From Streptomyces sp. L-9-10 (lineage in GTDB: Bacteria; Actinomycetota; Actinomycetes; Streptomycetales; Streptomycetaceae), in assembly GCF_004151105.1 (NCBI RefSeq), contig NZ_PHRF01000028.1, forward strand, positions 62,001 to 126,000: a stretch of DNA of 64,000 nucleotides, written 5' to 3'. The notes beneath the pieces are model-generated. The model was given only the letters and a program-made list of their open reading frames with translations, had not been told where the DNA came from and ran no database searches. Every line of letters begins with the position of its first letter. Within the stretch, counting starts at the first letter, position 1. Made by a program: the position numbers and the translations under genes. This document shows positions 54,557 to 63,122 of the stretch, piece by piece.

Positions 54557-54970
54557 TCAGGGGGCCCGGTGCGCGAGGGCCTCCAGCGCGGCGACCGCCT
54601 CGGCGGCACGTTCGTACGGTACGAAGAGGTGGTCGTGATGGAAACCGGCGACCACGTTGCAGCTCAGGCCGGTATCGGCGAGTTCCCGGGCGACGGCGGC
54701 GGTGAGGCCGACCGCCTCCAGGGCGGAGTGGACGCGCAAGGTGATCCAGCCGGCCACGTAGTCGTACGGCAGCCCGGCCGTATCGGCGTCCTCCAGCCGT
54801 ACCACCAGCGTGAGGCCCTCCTGCTCGGCGACCGTGACCACGGGGGTGACACCGGCGGGAACACCGGCAGGAGCACCACCACCGTCGACGGTGGTGAACA
54901 CGTAGCGGCCCGGGTTGAGTTGCGGGCGCATGCCGCTCAGAAGTTTCCGCAGATCACTTTCACCAGTCAT
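54557..54970 (-). CDS. ACT domain protein
   Basis: A 137-residue protein with tandem ACT-like folds, similar to CASTOR/ACT proteins that bind amino acids. Start MTGESDLRKLLSGMRPQLNP; motifs YVFTTVDGGG, ITLRVHSALEAVGLTAAVAR, LADTGLSCNVVAGFHHDHLF and VPYERAAEAVAALEAL are typical. The ATG at 54970 fits the family; a longer frame upstream is Pro/Arg-rich and unlikely. It converges with the Trypco1 gene (stops 20 bases apart). It is a probable small regulatory or amino-acid-sensing protein. Confidence 0.85.
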   Translation of the reverse strand: MTGESDLRKLLSGMRPQLNPGRYVFTTVDGGGAPAGVPAGVTPVVTVAEQEGLTLVVRLEDADTAGLPYDYVAGWITLRVHSALEAVGLTAAVARELADTGLSCNVVAGFHHDHLFVPYERAAEAVAALEALAHRAP

Positions 54971-55087
54971 GCCCGGCAGACTACGCGCGGTTCCGGTACG
55001 ACGAGCCACGCCCCTACCGCGTGGCGGCCCGCCCGGCGGGCGCGGCCGGCGCTCCCCGGCCGGCCGCACCCCCCTCCGGAGTCCTGA

Positions 55088-56053
55088 CTACGTCGCGCGC
55101 GGCGGCGCCGCTCCCGGAGTGGTGGCCGGCGCGCAGGTCACCGCGGTGCGGAAGACGTCCCGGCCGCTCTGCGTCCCCGTCACACGGAGCCGGTCCCTGC
55201 CCAGCACGTCCGGGGTCTCCGGTGCGACATCGATCCAGACCGGGGCGTCGAACTCGACGTACCGCGAGAAGACGGTGTCGAAGTCGAACGGGACCACCGG
55301 GCCCCGCTCGCCGAACTCGGCCTGGGCGGCCTGGGACACGGCCTCCAGGAGAACCATCCCGGGGATGTGGTCGTGCGGGTGGTCGTAGAGAGTCGAGTGT
55401 GAGGTGTCCGTACGCAACTGCCAGTGGTGCGCGGTGCCGGTCGGCGCGATGACGACATCCCCGGGGTCGTCACGGCCCACCAGACCGGGAGCGGCGGGCG
55501 GCGCCGGGGGCAGGGCATTGCCGAAGGCCCGCCCGGCGTCCGCGTACTCCCTGCGCAGCCGGCGGTAGATGGCCGGCGGGTGGGTGGTGTAACGGATCTC
55601 TGCGGTGCCCAAGTGCTCCCCGCCGACGGTGGAGTTGATGTGCGCGGTCAGATGAACCGAGCCGCCGCGGCGGCGGGTGACCGTGGTGTGCGTGATCCTC
55701 AGCTCCGCGGTCGTGGGTCCTGACCGCGGACGTAACGCGGGCCGGGCGACCGTGGTCCTGGCGTACTCCCAGCCCAGTCGGTGGTCGAGCGGGATGTCAT
55801 GGACCGTATGGGACAGCAGGGCGAGTCCCTGCCGGATGCATTCGGTGAGGAGCAGAGGGCTGGTGGCACCCCCGGGAAGTGTGTAGAAAGAGTGGGTGTG
55901 AGGCCACTGCAGGGTAACGATCTGGGTCTCGGGGGAGACGTTGCGCCAGTCGCGAACCAGGATCTCATCGGTCTCGGACTTGCGTACGTACCCCTTGAGC
56001 GCGGGTCCGGGTGCGGGTGTGGACGGTGCTGAGTGGATGGTGTTGCAGGCCAT
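55088..56053 (-). CDS. afsA: AfsA-type gamma-butyrolactone synthase
   Basis: A 321-residue enzyme of the AfsA/ScbA family, which joins dihydroxyacetone phosphate with a beta-keto acyl-ACP to begin gamma-butyrolactone autoregulator synthesis. Two AfsA repeats are visible: residues about 50-96 (PHTHSFYTLPGG ... LLLTECIRQGLALLSH) and about 220-245 (LYDHPHDHIPGMVLLEAVSQ). Codon 107 is TTA (55733-55735), suggesting bldA-dependent translation. The start is fixed by GGGGGAG 8 bases before ATG 56053. It diverges from a TetR receptor gene, the usual arrangement of quorum-sensing loci. Confidence 0.93.
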   Translation of the reverse strand: MACNTIHSAPSTPAPGPALKGYVRKSETDEILVRDWRNVSPETQIVTLQWPHTHSFYTLPGGATSPLLLTECIRQGLALLSHTVHDIPLDHRLGWEYARTTVARPALRPRSGPTTAELRITHTTVTRRRGGSVHLTAHINSTVGGEHLGTAEIRYTTHPPAIYRRLRREYADAGRAFGNALPPAPPAAPGLVGRDDPGDVVIAPTGTAHHWQLRTDTSHSTLYDHPHDHIPGMVLLEAVSQAAQAEFGERGPVVPFDFDTVFSRYVEFDAPVWIDVAPETPDVLGRDRLRVTGTQSGRDVFRTAVTCAPATTPGAAPPRAT

Positions 56054-56197
56054 GCGACTTCTCCCCCTTGAATGTCGCTGGAACTGGAACGTCAACAAGT
56101 GTCAGCGGGCTGGCTTGCGGTGTCACGTGTTGGCTTGAATCAGCTGCCGCATCATAAAATAGAGAGCATTCTTTTCTTTGTCGAGGCATTACTGAGT
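56054..56197. promoter_or_regulatory. Divergent afsA/receptor promoter region
   Basis: This 144-base region carries both promoters. An AT-rich stretch at 56151-56180 (around AAAATAGAGAGCATTCTTTT) stands out from the GC-rich background and resembles the setting of autoregulatory elements bound by ArpA-type receptors. The inverted symmetry is weak, so it is only a candidate operator. Confidence 0.4.
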
Positions 56198-56866
56198 ATG
56201 GTGGGGAACAATCAGTTGACGGGACGGAGCCTGAAGCAGGAACGGGCGTTGCGCACCAGGGCCGCTCTGGTGCGGGCGGGGGCGGAGGTCTTCGCCGAGT
56301 CCGGGTTCGCCGGTGCGAGTGTCGCGAAGATCGCCCACCGCGCCGGGCTCACGCTGGGCGCGATGTACTTCCACTTCCCGAGCAAGGAAGAGCTGGCTCG
56401 CGAGATAGTCCGCAGCCAGCCTGACCTGGTGGTGCCGCCGGTCGCGTCCAGGGGAATCCAGCACGCCATCGACGTCACGCTCACCTGGGGCCGTCAACTG
56501 GTCGATGATCCCGTGCTGTTGGCGGGAGCCCGGCTGGTGATGGACCAGGAGCACTTCATCGACCCGGACGAGAACTCGCACCAGCAGTGGGTGCGGGTGA
56601 TGACCGAGGATCTCGTCGACGCCGGGCGCAGACGTGAGCTGAGGGTGGGCGTCCAGATCGACGCGGTGGCCCGCCTCATCGTCTACGCGTGTACCGGCGC
56701 GCAGATGCACGCGAGCCTGGAGAGCGGGCGCCGTGATCTGCGACAGCGCATCGAGGAGATCTGGCACTGCGTCCTGCCGGCGATCGCGGTGCCCAGTGTC
56801 ATGAAGCGTCTGGAGTTCGGCGAGGCACGGGCCGGCGCCACACCGACGCGAACCGCCGCCCCCTAG
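56198..56866 (+). CDS. TetR-family gamma-butyrolactone receptor (ArpA/ScbR type)
   Basis: A 222-residue DNA-binding receptor. The helix-turn-helix covers about residues 15-62 (GFAGASVAKIAHRAGLTLGA, MYFHFPSKEELAREIV), a hallmark of butyrolactone receptors. The C-terminal ligand domain includes YACTGAQMHASLESGRRDLR and IEEIWHCVLPAIA, close to the ArpA/ScbR pattern. It should repress target genes until a butyrolactone binds. ATG 56198 lacks a strong ribosome site. It lies divergent from afsA and 52 bases upstream of the SDR gene, which is probably co-transcribed. Confidence 0.9.
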   Translation: MVGNNQLTGRSLKQERALRTRAALVRAGAEVFAESGFAGASVAKIAHRAGLTLGAMYFHFPSKEELAREIVRSQPDLVVPPVASRGIQHAIDVTLTWGRQLVDDPVLLAGARLVMDQEHFIDPDENSHQQWVRVMTEDLVDAGRRRELRVGVQIDAVARLIVYACTGAQMHASLESGRRDLRQRIEEIWHCVLPAIAVPSVMKRLEFGEARAGATPTRTAAP

Positions 56867-56918
56867 GCTCCTTCCGGAGTTCTTTCCGGCTTGATTCATT
56901 CCTGAATACGGGGGACGA

Positions 56919-57677
56919 GTGTCACTCACAGGCAAGACAGTCATGGTCACCGGGGCGTCCAGCGGCATCGGAGAGGCGGCGGCGCGGCTGCTCGCGGCGG
57001 AGGGCGCGGCAGTCGTGCTCATGGCGCGGCGCGAGGAGCGGCTCCGTGAGGTCACCAGAGAGATCAACGAAGCGGGCGGGCGCGCCGTAGCGGCACCGGG
57101 TGACGTACGGTCCGCGGCCGACGTCGAGCGCGCCGTGGCGCTCGCCGTGGACCGATTCGACTCGCTCGACGGGGCGTTCAACAACGCGGGCTGGGGCTCG
57201 CTGGGCACTCCGCTGCACGAGATGGACGACGCCGATTACGACCGGATCATGGACACCAACGTTCGCGGGGTCTGGAACTGCCTCCGCCATCAGATCCCCG
57301 TGATGCTGCGCCAGGAGTCCGGCGGCTCGATCGTCAACACCTCCAGCACGGCAGGGTTGTTCGCCACCGGCGCGGCGGCCCCGTACGTCGCCTCCAAGCA
57401 CGCGGTGGCCGGGCTGACCAAGGCCGCCGCGGCCGAGTACGGCGGCCGGGGCATCAGGGTCAACTCGCTGATGGTGGGCGCCACCAGGACCGAGCTGATG
57501 GACGAGGCCATCAGCGTGATGCCGCAGCTGGAAGAACTCAGCGTCGGCCGGGCCATCCAGCGCCGGCTCGCCGACCCCCAGGAGATCGCGCAGGCCGTGG
57601 TGTGGCTGTGCGGGGACCGATCCTCATTCGTGACGGGCGCTTCCGTGCCCGTGGACGGTGGGTGCAGCGCCGTGTGA
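56919..57677 (+). CDS. Short-chain dehydrogenase/reductase, probable butyrolactone reductase
   Basis: A 252-residue classical SDR. The cofactor motif is TGASSGIG (residues 11-18), the structural motif NNAGWG, and the catalytic set is Ser (NTSSTAG) with YVASK (Tyr/Lys). The C-terminus GDRSSFVTGASVPVDGGCS is standard. It starts at GTG 56919 right after the receptor gene. In butyrolactone loci such reductases make the 6-hydroxyl of the autoregulator, so a role in the AfsA pathway is likely by context. A housekeeping oxidoreductase is the alternative. Confidence 0.9.
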   Translation: MSLTGKTVMVTGASSGIGEAAARLLAAEGAAVVLMARREERLREVTREINEAGGRAVAAPGDVRSAADVERAVALAVDRFDSLDGAFNNAGWGSLGTPLHEMDDADYDRIMDTNVRGVWNCLRHQIPVMLRQESGGSIVNTSSTAGLFATGAAAPYVASKHAVAGLTKAAAAEYGGRGIRVNSLMVGATRTELMDEAISVMPQLEELSVGRAIQRRLADPQEIAQAVVWLCGDRSSFVTGASVPVDGGCSAV

Positions 57678-57974
57678 GATCCGGGCCCCCGCGTCTCACC
57701 TCCCCGCTCCGTGCGCATGTCCTCGATGTGCGCACGGGGCGGAGAGGACCCCGATCGCATCACCCGGCAGCGCCTTCAGGCCAGGCAAGCCCTCGCGAGC
57801 GCTGGGACTGTTGACGAGTCGTGAGTTGGGCAGTTCAATCTCGCCCATATGGTCAAGCTGCCGGCACAGAAGGCGGAACCTTTCGACCGCCTTGGGGTCC
57901 GAGCATCCTCGGGCACGTAGCCGCTCGCGGTTTGGCGGTTCCCGCACCATCGCCAATCCCATCAAGGGGTAAAC
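57678..57974. other. Gene-free stretch after the SDR gene
   Basis: About 300 bases without a confident gene. On the minus strand a frame at 57696-57965 includes SNPKAVERF-like and REGLPGLKALPGDAI-like stretches that faintly recall RelE/HigB-type toxins, but it has no ribosome site, its last third looks random, and I do not call it. No terminator or repeat is clear. The base composition is slightly less GC-rich than its neighbours. Confidence 0.4.
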
Positions 57975-59810
57975 ATGTACCGCAGAATCATGCCCGGCCT
58001 ATGCGGCCTCGCGCTGCTCGCTGCGGGCGTGGTGTCCGTCCAGAGCGGCGACGCACGCCCTGACAACGTTGCCGTGGCCGCCGCCGCCCAGCCGGCCGCC
58101 ATGTCCGAGGCCCAGATCGTCGCCGCGGCCGGGGCCACCACCCCCTTCGTGACGGTCGAAGCCGAATCCGGGACGCTCGGCGGCGGCGCCCGTGTCCGCT
58201 CCATCAGCCCGGGAGCGGCGCCCCCGACCCAGGCCACCCTGGAGGGCGAGGCCTCGGGCTATTCGCTCGTCGAACTGAAGGCCAACGGCGACTCCGTGAC
58301 GCTGACGAACAACACGGGAAAGAACGCCAACAGCCTCGTGGTCCGCGCCTCGATTCCGGATGCGGCCGGGGGCGGCGGGATCAACGCGACGCTGAACCTG
58401 TACGTGAACGGAACCTTCCGCCAGGCGATCGCCCTCAGCTCCCAGCAGGCGTGGAACTACCGTGGTGCGACCACCAATCCGGACGACCCCCGCGCCGGAG
58501 GCGTGGCCTACCGCTTCTACAACGAGTTCCCCCTGCGTGTGACGGGCGCCGCGATCGCCCCGGGCAGCACCATCCAGCTCAAGAAGGACGCCGGCAACAC
58601 GGCCGCCGTCTACGACATCGACTCCGTCGACCTGGAGAACGTCGGTGCCGCACTGGCGCAGCCGGCGAACTCGATCTCCGTCGTCAGCAACGGCGCGGAC
58701 CCGAACTTCCAGCAGGATTCGACGGTGGCCATCCAGAACACGGTGAACGCCGCCCGCTCGCAGGGGAAGTCGGTGTGGATCCCGCAGGGCAAGTACCTGA
58801 CGAACAGCCTGGTTTCCAGGCCGTTGGACTTCACGGGCGTGAAGGTGCAGGGTGCCGGCATGTGGTACACCACCCTGTACCGCAAGGTTCCGCTGCCGGC
58901 CAACTCCTGGCGTTCGCAGATCGTCGTGGGCACGAGAACCACGCTGACGGACCTTCAGATCGACACCAACGCCGTCTGGCGGGGAATCGGCGGCACCGGC
59001 GGTTCGGACTACGGAGTCAACACCGGCGGTACCGGCTGGCTGATCGACCGGCTCTGGACGCGGCACATCGACGCCAACTGGCTGTCGGGCACCGACGGCA
59101 TCCTTCAGAACAGCCGTACCGCGGACAGCTACGGCGACGGCTACAACATCAACAACGGCAACTCGCCGAACGCGGAGAAGCTCGGCCTCAACATCACGGT
59201 CCGGAACAGCTTCGCCCGGAACACCGGTGACGATTCCTTCGCGACGTACTCCGACGCGGGTCCCGCCGGACAGAACGGCCAGGTGTCCGGGGCGAAGATC
59301 CTGAACAACACCGCGGTCGCGCCCTGGTGGGCCAACGGGATCCGGGTCGCCGGCGGAAAGAACGTCGAGGTGCGGAACAACGTGGTGAACAGCGTGTCGT
59401 CGAACAACGCGCTGGAACTCAGCGTGTTCGGCGATTCGGGGCACCCCTTGGAGTCCGCCGCGGTCACCGGAAACGTCCTCCAGGGCGGCGGTGGCTGGAA
59501 CGGCGTCCGGCACGGCGTGCACATCGGTTCGACGGGGAGCACCTCGCAGTTCCCTAACGCGTTCACGAACGTCACCATGAGCGACAACATCATGCGGGGG
59601 TCGCTCACCGCGGGGCTCAGCATCGATCGAACGCGCGTCAATGTCACGCTGACGAACAACACGATCGACCGTCCGGCGAAGCAGGGCATCTGGATCAATT
59701 CGGGGGTCACCGGCACGGGGAAGTTCACCGGCAACAAGATCCAGAACCTGCTCCCGGGGCAGGTGGCACAGCGGAACGATTCACCGAACACCTTCACGAT
59801 CACCGGCTGA
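57975..59810 (+). CDS. Secreted CBM plus beta-helix glycanase-like protein (GH87-like)
   Basis: A 611-residue secreted protein. After a signal segment (about 1-35) comes a beta-sandwich CBM35/CBM6-like module (about 60-215; FVTVEAESGTLGGGARVRSI ... YDIDSVDLENVG). The rest (about 225-611) is a right-handed parallel beta-helix, with IPQGKYLTNSLVSRPLDFTG, VQGAGMWYTTLYRK and NNGNSPNAEKLGLNITVRNS. This layout fits mycodextranase / alpha-1,3-glucanase proteins of family GH87. Acidic residues in DGYNINNGNSP and TGDDSFATYSDAG are candidate catalytic Asp. Specificity is inferred. It precedes a FadR-type regulator and a sugar importer. Confidence 0.78.
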   Translation: MYRRIMPGLCGLALLAAGVVSVQSGDARPDNVAVAAAAQPAAMSEAQIVAAAGATTPFVTVEAESGTLGGGARVRSISPGAAPPTQATLEGEASGYSLVELKANGDSVTLTNNTGKNANSLVVRASIPDAAGGGGINATLNLYVNGTFRQAIALSSQQAWNYRGATTNPDDPRAGGVAYRFYNEFPLRVTGAAIAPGSTIQLKKDAGNTAAVYDIDSVDLENVGAALAQPANSISVVSNGADPNFQQDSTVAIQNTVNAARSQGKSVWIPQGKYLTNSLVSRPLDFTGVKVQGAGMWYTTLYRKVPLPANSWRSQIVVGTRTTLTDLQIDTNAVWRGIGGTGGSDYGVNTGGTGWLIDRLWTRHIDANWLSGTDGILQNSRTADSYGDGYNINNGNSPNAEKLGLNITVRNSFARNTGDDSFATYSDAGPAGQNGQVSGAKILNNTAVAPWWANGIRVAGGKNVEVRNNVVNSVSSNNALELSVFGDSGHPLESAAVTGNVLQGGGGWNGVRHGVHIGSTGSTSQFPNAFTNVTMSDNIMRGSLTAGLSIDRTRVNVTLTNNTIDRPAKQGIWINSGVTGTGKFTGNKIQNLLPGQVAQRNDSPNTFTITG

Positions 59811-59817
59811 ACACCGA

Positions 59818-59853
59818 TCCGGCCCGGCCCCGGTCACCCGGGGCCGGGCCGGA
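59818..59853 (+). terminator. 16-bp hairpin terminator
   Basis: Perfect arms 59818-59833 and 59838-59853 around the loop TCAC lie 8 bases after the GH87-like stop. The stem is entirely GC except the closing pair. It separates the glycanase from the regulator gene that starts at 59878. Confidence 0.8.
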
Positions 59854-59877
59854 CGGGCGGGCCTGTACGCTGCCACT

Positions 59878-60702
59878 ATGCAGCCGCCCGCCCCCTCGTC
59901 ACCGTCGGGCTCCTCGCAGTCCGGACCTGTCATGGACCCCGCACAGCGGGGGCTACTGACGGAGCGCATCGCGCGCCAACTGGAGCACGACATCAGGTCC
60001 GGAGAGATCGCCGTCGGGACGAAACTCCCGTCGGAGCGCGAGCTCGCCGCCCACTTCGGTTCCAGTAGGAACGTCGTGCGCGAGGTGCTGCGACGGCTGG
60101 AAGCCCAGCATCTGATCGAGGTCGCGCCGGGGCGCGGCTCGTTCGTGCGGGAGCAGACCTCAGGGCAGGCCCGGGGGTACGACGCGCTCTACCGGGCGGG
60201 CCGGCCCACGGTCCGCCATCTGATCGAGGCACGGATTCCGCTTGAGGTCGAGATCGTCCGGCTGGCGACCGAGCGGGCCACGGACCACGACATCGCCGAG
60301 ATGCGGTCCGCGCGGGACGCCATGGAATCGGCGACCGACGTCGTGATCAAGGCGCAGGCCGATATGAGCTTCCATGACGCCATCGCGGTGGCGAGCAAGA
60401 ACCCGGTGCTGCGGATCATGCTGTCCTCGATCAGCGGAATGATGTTCGAGATGATGTTGCGCTCGAACTCCGACCCGTCGATCGGTGAGCCCGGCGTTCC
60501 ACACCATCCGGAGATCTTCGAGGCGATCGAGGCGCGGGACGTGGAGGCCGCCTGTGCGCGGATGCGGGAGCACCTGATGCTCGGCCTGCGCACCTACGGG
60601 GCGGATCTCGACCTTCAGGTCGACATCATGGCACGCAACCACATCGAGGCGCTCCTCGGACAGGCGGAGACCGGGCGGGGCGGCGCCACGGGGCGCGCGT
60701 AA
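59878..60702 (+). CDS. GntR/FadR-family transcriptional regulator
   Basis: A 274-residue repressor. The N-terminal winged helix (residues 25-92; LERQLE-like start, LPSERELAAHFGSSRNVVRE, VLRRLEAQHLIEVAPGRGSF) is followed by an all-helical FCD sensor domain with metal-binding His residues (SFHDAIAVASKNPVL, EHLMLGLR). No ribosome site precedes the ATG, which may be leaderless with TACGCT as a -10 element (inference). The perfect palindrome AACTGGT-CCT-ACCAGTT (60781-60797) upstream of the next operon has the TGGTNNNACCA form of FadR-type operators and is its likely target. Confidence 0.9.
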   Translation: MQPPAPSSPSGSSQSGPVMDPAQRGLLTERIARQLEHDIRSGEIAVGTKLPSERELAAHFGSSRNVVREVLRRLEAQHLIEVAPGRGSFVREQTSGQARGYDALYRAGRPTVRHLIEARIPLEVEIVRLATERATDHDIAEMRSARDAMESATDVVIKAQADMSFHDAIAVASKNPVLRIMLSSISGMMFEMMLRSNSDPSIGEPGVPHHPEIFEAIEARDVEAACARMREHLMLGLRTYGADLDLQVDIMARNHIEALLGQAETGRGGATGRA

Positions 60703-60780
60703 CCCACCAGGCGGCTTCGAGAAACCGCGGTCAGAGGCTGGTCGGCATGGCTCTTCCACTGTTACGGTCTTGGCCGTCAC

Positions 60781-60805
60781 AACTGGTCCTACCAGTTGGA
60801 CCAGT
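60781..60805. promoter_or_regulatory. FadR-type double operator before the sugar importer
   Basis: AACTGGT-CCT-ACCAGTT (60781-60797) is a perfect inverted repeat with the TGGT-N3-ACCA core. ACTGGTCC (60782-60789) and GGACCAGT (60798-60805) form a second overlapping inverted repeat, so two sites overlap. TTGGAC at 60796-60801 could be a -35 box inside the operator. The binding protein starts at 60850. This fits repression by the adjacent GntR protein. Confidence 0.8.
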
Positions 60806-60849
60806 GATTTCGGAGCCGTTCGTACACCGCAGAGAGACGAGGACCAAGG

Positions 60850-62160
60850 ATGTCCACGAGCAGCCAGCTCCTGAGCCGGCGCTCCTTCGGCAGGCTCGCC
60901 GCCGGGGCCGTCGGCGCGGGGGTGCTCAGCGCCTGTTCGGCGCGGGGTGGTTCCCCCTCGGCCGGCGCACCGTTGCGGATCATGGCGATCAACCATGTGT
61001 GGTCCCAGGCGATCCGGCGCCGGACGAAGGAGTTCGAGGAGCTGATCGGGCGGCGGGTGTCGATGACGCTCCTCACCGCCGACCAGCTCGCGAGCAGCTA
61101 CAACGTCAAGCTCAACGCCTCCGGCACCGATGTGGACGTGATGATGGTCCGCGCGCTGCAGGAGCAGTTGGTTTTCGCGCACAACGGCTGGCTCACCGAC
61201 CTTACCGACCGTGTCGAGGGCGACAAGGAGTTCGCCTGGGCGGACTTCCAGAAGGCCCCGCGCCAGGCGTCCGTGACGGCGGGAAAGGTGCTGAGCGTTC
61301 CGGTGGTGACCGAACGCCCGGTGCTCTATTACCGGAAGGACTTGGTCGGCGATCTCGGCGGGCCGCCCCGTACCCTGGACGCTCTGATGGCCGCCGCTCA
61401 GGAACTCACGCGGCGGGACAAGGGCTTCTACGGCTTCGTCGGCCGGGGACAGCGCAGCGGCGCCGTGTCCCAGTGGTCGAGCTTCCTGTACTCGCACGGC
61501 GGTGACTTCGTCGTCGCGGGCAAGTCCGGCATCGGAACTCCGGAGGCTCTCGCCGCGTACGAGTACTACGGCAGGCTGTTGGCGAGAACGGGCCCGCCCG
61601 GGGCGACCAACATGAGCCTCGAAGGCGCCATGCCGATCTTCGCGCAGGGCAAGGCGGCGTTCTACATCGACGCCGACGCGATCTACAGCAGCTTTCTCGA
61701 CCCGAAGGTGTCCACCGTGCGGGAGAGCGTCGGCTTCGCCCCCTTCCCCGCCGGACCGGCCGGAGCCCGGCCGCACAACATCCCGTCCTGGAGCCTCGGC
61801 ATCAACACGTTCTCCCGGCTGCGTGATGACGCCTGGCAGTTCATCAAGTGGGCCGCCGGGCCGGAGATGTCCGCCGCGCTCCAGTCGGACGGTATCCCCG
61901 GCGCCCGCGCCTCCGTGTGGTCCGATCCGAAGGCGCTCGCCGTTTTCCCGCCGGACCTGGCCGACGCCATGCGGCTCAACGCGGAGCGCGGTCTGGGCTA
62001 TGACCGGCCCCGCGTCCTTCAGGTCGGCCGGGCCCGGGACATCGTCGGGCGGCCGCTGGTCGCCGGCATCCTCGGCGAGGCCGTACCGCCCGTCGCCCGC
62101 GACGCGGACGCGGAGTTCGCCGACTTCCTGGTCCGCGACAACCGCCACAAGGAGTCCTGA
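60850..62160 (+). CDS. Sugar ABC transporter substrate-binding lipoprotein
   Basis: A 436-residue family 1 solute-binding protein with a Tat-like signal (SRRSFGRLAAGAVGAG) and lipobox LSAC. Motifs include IMAINHVWSQAIRRRTKEFE, SYNVKLNASGTDVDVMMVRA, VVTERPVLYYRKDLVGDLGG and IPSWSLGINTFSR. It delivers an oligosaccharide or other carbohydrate to the two permeases that follow. Its stop overlaps the next start by one base (TGATG). The operon is expected to be repressed by the GntR protein encoded at 59878 through the operator at 60781. Confidence 0.9.
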   Translation: MSTSSQLLSRRSFGRLAAGAVGAGVLSACSARGGSPSAGAPLRIMAINHVWSQAIRRRTKEFEELIGRRVSMTLLTADQLASSYNVKLNASGTDVDVMMVRALQEQLVFAHNGWLTDLTDRVEGDKEFAWADFQKAPRQASVTAGKVLSVPVVTERPVLYYRKDLVGDLGGPPRTLDALMAAAQELTRRDKGFYGFVGRGQRSGAVSQWSSFLYSHGGDFVVAGKSGIGTPEALAAYEYYGRLLARTGPPGATNMSLEGAMPIFAQGKAAFYIDADAIYSSFLDPKVSTVRESVGFAPFPAGPAGARPHNIPSWSLGINTFSRLRDDAWQFIKWAAGPEMSAALQSDGIPGARASVWSDPKALAVFPPDLADAMRLNAERGLGYDRPRVLQVGRARDIVGRPLVAGILGEAVPPVARDADAEFADFLVRDNRHKES

Positions 62161-63122
62161 TGTCCATCACGAAGGCCTCCACGGTCCCGGTCGCCTCCCG
62201 GCCGCCGGGCGAAGGACCGGCCCGTGCGCGTCGGCCGCGCACCTTCGAACAGGCCAACCGGCGCCTGAAGTGGACGATGCTCGCCCCGGCGCTGCTCTTC
62301 GTGGGCCTGATGATCGTCTTCCCCCTGGCCTTCACGCTCGACCTCAGCCTGACCGACGCCTTCGGCGCGGTGAACGCCGGCAAGGAACACATCGGCCTGC
62401 GGAACTTCGCCGATGCCCTCGGCGACACCCGCCGGTTCTGGCCCGCCGCCCGCCGCACACTCGTGTTCACGGTCGGTGCGGTGATGGTGGAGACGGTGCT
62501 GGGCCTCGCGCTGGCGATGCTGATGCGCAAGCCGTTCCGCGGCATGCGCTGGGTGCGTACCGTCCTGATCATTCCGCTGCTCACCACGCCGGTGGCGATC
62601 GGCATCCTGTGGCTGCTGATCCTCGATCCCACCAACGGCATAGCCAACCACCTCCTCGAAGGCGTCGGACTGCCCAGGCAGGAGTTCCTCGGCTCGGTGG
62701 GCCAGTCGCTGCCGACGCTGATGCTCATCGACGTGTGGCAGTGGACACCGATGATGACACTGCTGCTGCTCGCCGGCCTGACCACCCTCCCCGAGGAGCC
62801 CGAGGAGGCCGCGCTCGTCGACGGCGCGAACGCGTGGCAACGCTTCCGCCACATCGTGCTGCCGATGCTCGGCCCGGCCCTTGCCACCGCGCTCGTACTG
62901 CGCGCCGTCGACGCCCTCAAGACCTTCGACATCCTCTACGCCACCAAGGGCGCGGGAGGCGGCTCGGACTTCGAGGCGGAAACCCTCAACGTCTACGCCT
63001 ACGGGCTCACTTTCGACTACCAGGAGTACGGCCTGGCCGCCGCCGTTCTCGTCCTGTTCACGCTCTTCATCATCGGTGTCGTGGTGCTGCTGCGCCGCCG
63101 GGGCGGAAGGAAGAACACATGA
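62160..63122 (+). CDS. Sugar ABC transporter permease (MalF type)
   Basis: A 320-residue permease with a basic cytoplasmic N-terminus (about 1-35) and six helices beginning TMLAPALLFVGLMIVFPLAF. The EAA loop is EPEEAALVDGANAWQRF and VLFTLFIIGVVVLLRRRG closes the protein. It overlaps its neighbours by one and four bases. Like the other sugar importers of this window it comes without an ATPase gene, so a shared ATPase such as MsiK is expected. Confidence 0.9.
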   Translation: MSITKASTVPVASRPPGEGPARARRPRTFEQANRRLKWTMLAPALLFVGLMIVFPLAFTLDLSLTDAFGAVNAGKEHIGLRNFADALGDTRRFWPAARRTLVFTVGAVMVETVLGLALAMLMRKPFRGMRWVRTVLIIPLLTTPVAIGILWLLILDPTNGIANHLLEGVGLPRQEFLGSVGQSLPTLMLIDVWQWTPMMTLLLLAGLTTLPEEPEEAALVDGANAWQRFRHIVLPMLGPALATALVLRAVDALKTFDILYATKGAGGGSDFEAETLNVYAYGLTFDYQEYGLAAAVLVLFTLFIIGVVVLLRRRGGRKNT

